Shown piece by piece: positions 18,955 to 20,356 of a stretch of DNA of 20,356 nucleotides; position 1 is the stretch's first letter, and each line of letters starts with the position of its first letter. A program made the position numbers and the translations under genes. The stretch comes from Plantago elongata (lineage: Eukaryota > Streptophyta > Magnoliopsida > Lamiales > Plantaginaceae), in the NCBI GenBank assembly GCA_036897095.1, contig JAYMSP010003282.1, positions 1 through 20,356 of the forward strand, given 5' to 3'. The notes beneath the pieces were generated by a model. The model made no database searches. It was not told the origin of the DNA and saw only the letters and a program-made list of their open reading frames with translations.

Positions 18955-19720
18955 TTATGAGCTATCTGTGTAGGTTTTCTGGTCTTGTACGATTTGGATG
19001 GTTGTAGCGCCTCCGAGTCCGTGAGACTAGGCAACTCAAGCATGATCTCTTGGAACTCTTGACATACTCCTTGATAGACTTGTTGTGCGTGAGTTGCTTG
19101 AGTCTCGCCCTTGCCTCGAACTCTACATCCTGCGGGTAGAATTGGCAGTTGAACTCGGTCTTGAAATCATCCCATGTTTCAATCCTCCGGACCGTGCCTC
19201 GTGCAATATCTGACTCGCGACTCCTCCAACATTGTAGAGCCGTGTCAACCAAGTAGTATGGATCGGTTTGCAACTTGAATGCCTCATCCGAATGTTACAT
19301 GCCCCAAAGTACTGGTCCGTCGCCCATAGGAAGTCATCAATATCCCGGGCGTTCCTTGATCCTTGAATGGGTTAGGCTTTGGAACATCCAACCGAGAAGG
19401 TGCCGCACCCCCTCCATGTTCCCCCACATTCGCCATAGCCCTTTCATGTATGACCATCTTTCCCTTGATGGTTTCCAATGCCGCCTCCATCTCCACCTGA
19501 ATGTCCCGAACATGGCATGGATATCGGCATTATGAGCATTAATAGTGGTCAACACCTGACCCTCCAACTCCTCATGGTTGTCCTCCAACGCCTTAACTCG
19601 CTCCGCAAGTTCCTCCAGAACCTTGCTATGATCGTCCACGACCACCTCGACCCAGGTCACCCGAGTCTCCATGGACTTAGCCTTCACTGGAGCATCACTT
19701 ACGTTGGAACCGGACGCCAT
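18955..19720 (-). pseudogene. Second gypsy element: Gag, 5' portion only
   Basis: A true ATG at 19720-19718 starts MASGSNVSDAPVKAKSMETR, followed by a coiled-coil-like segment (KVLEELAERVKALEDNHEELEGQ). After a shift near 19505 comes VEMEAALETIKGKM and RLDVPKPNPFKD. After another near 19350 come ARDIDDFLWATDQYF, then LVDTALQCWRSRESDIARGT and WDDFKTEFNCQFYPQDVEFEARARL. This is the Gag of plant gypsy elements with a coiled-coil N-terminus and initiator-Met primer site. At least three frameshifts are present. The sequence stops near 18955, so the rest of gag and all of pol are missing. The gene would form the capsid in an intact element. Confidence 0.88.
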
Positions 19721-19788
19721 TCCCTCCTTTTTGCACTAACTTCCCATGAACTACCTTGCACACTTAACAAATAAGAACCAAATAACGT

Positions 19789-19801
19789 GGCTCTGATACC
19801 A
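19789..19801 (-). other. Primer binding site, initiator-Met tRNA type
   Basis: The minus strand reads TGGTATCAGAGCC, a full match to the standard initiator-Met primer site, two bases after the LTR end. Confidence 0.93.
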
Positions 19802-19803
19802 CT

Positions 19804-20180
19804 TGTCACGGGATAAAACTTTAAAGTGTGTAAAATACTCGACCCGTGCGGCACTAGACTAGTTCGTCTTGAGACTAGCTAGAAAGACTTCTATCAGAGA
19901 GCGAAATATGTGTGTATGAAGAGTGTGTTAGAGAATTTGGAAGTTTGCAAGAATGCTTGAACAAAATGGTGAGCCAAAGGACTATTTATACATTATTCCA
20001 TCTCCTTTAAGGAAGAGTGGAGAGATATCTAAAGTATTCTACATCTATATCTATCTACTACTTACAAGTATTAATTTTCTACAATTGACATTATACTTCT
20101 AGAGAATTTCCATCTGCACGGCTCGGCTCTTTAATTGGACTTGGCCCGCATATTGTGTACAAAGTAGATGGGCGGTGACA
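19804..20180 (-). mobile_element. 5' LTR of the second gypsy element (377 bp)
   Basis: On the plus strand it starts TGTCACGGG and ends CGGTGACA, with TGTCAC/GTGACA as terminal inverted repeats. It lies two bases from the primer site. A minus-strand TATA box sits at 19983-19990. The outer target duplication would begin acatg (20181-20185); the partner is lost with the 3' part of the element. Only LTR, primer site and part of gag remain. Confidence 0.85.
19983..19990 (-). promoter_or_regulatory. TATA box of the 377-bp LTR
   Basis: TATAAATA on the minus strand, about 180 bases before the LTR's CA end, placing transcription start near 19955. Confidence 0.6.
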
Positions 20181-20190
20181 ACATGCTGCC

Positions 20191-20211
20191 TAAACCCTAA
20201 AACCCCTAAAC
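20191..20211 (+). promoter_or_regulatory. Telo-box promoter element
   Basis: The plus strand carries two overlapping AAACCCTAA-type words in a row. A reverse telo-box (TAGGGTT) follows at 20264-20270. In plants such motifs sit just upstream of the start of genes for ribosomal proteins, translation and nucleic-acid metabolism. The region turns GC-richer here, as expected at a gene's 5' end. Confidence 0.6.
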
Positions 20212-20356
20212 GACCGCGCCATCTTTAAAAGCCACCCATCTCCGCCTGCCGGAACCACCACTCTAGGGTTCCACCAATCTATCTTCAATGGTGTTAGCTT
20301 CAATTTCAGCTCAGCTCTAAGCAATCAAAACCGCTCTCCATGTCTCCAACGACCCA
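20212..20356 (+). other. 5' end of an unidentified plus-strand gene, cut by the window
   Basis: The CT-rich, relatively GC-rich sequence after the telo-box looks like a 5' untranslated region. The first ATG (20288) opens only ten codons (MVLASISAQL) before TAA at 20318-20320, so it is either an upstream ORF or not used. A second ATG at 20340 opens MSPTT and runs off the end. The product cannot be named. Confidence 0.35.

Noticed and set aside
1..20356. CRISPR arrays, tRNA or rRNA genes, organellar insertions, integrated pararetrovirus
   Set aside because: No regularly spaced repeats, cloverleaf-like sequence, organelle genes or viral movement or coat motifs were seen; the reverse transcriptase present is of Ty1/copia type.

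Overview
This window looks like nuclear DNA of a eudicot plant, probably an asterid. The genes that can be recognised are plant families: a P-class pentatricopeptide repeat (PPR) protein, a plant CCCH zinc-finger gene with introns, and the end of an R1A-type NLR resistance gene. The rest is AT-rich intergenic sequence and decayed plant LTR retrotransposons. The asterid guess rests only on the R1A-like NLR tail and is an inference. I see no prokaryotic, organellar or viral locus and no gene cluster that acts as a system.

Left part (1-10.1 kb) is a nest of retrotransposons, all on the minus strand. A Ty3/gypsy element (protease, gag, primer binding site, LTR; about 1318-4343 and resuming at 9938) has been hit twice. 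A copia-type element, of which only one LTR lies in the window (1-1317), cuts its pol region. A complete but dead Ty1/copia element (4344-9937) sits inside its LTR. The second insertion is well supported: two ~1.05 kb LTRs, a polypurine tract, and an identical 5-bp duplication (attca) on both sides.

Middle (10.3-14.1 kb) holds two broken genes. On the minus strand is a CCCH zinc-finger gene of the Arabidopsis C3H6/C3H30 type. Its exons can be joined in phase across canonical splice sites, but it carries a premature stop and then runs in frame into a copia gag fragment. On the plus strand is the LRR tail of an R1A-like NLR with two in-frame stops and a frameshift.

Right part (14.6-20.4 kb) holds the one intact gene, an intronless-CDS PPR protein of 726 residues on the minus strand, resembling the Arabidopsis mitochondrial factor MTL1. 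A ~290-bp segment that looks like its 5' untranslated exon is present twice, once upstream and once downstream of the gene. Upstream lies a 5'-terminal fragment of a second gypsy element (gag, primer binding site, 377-bp LTR). That LTR ends 10 bp before a telo-box promoter of a further plus-strand gene, whose coding region is cut by the window edge.

The genes do not form a pathway. The layout is a PPR gene and a telo-box gene that were probably divergent neighbours, separated by a retroelement, next to a pseudogene and repeat graveyard.
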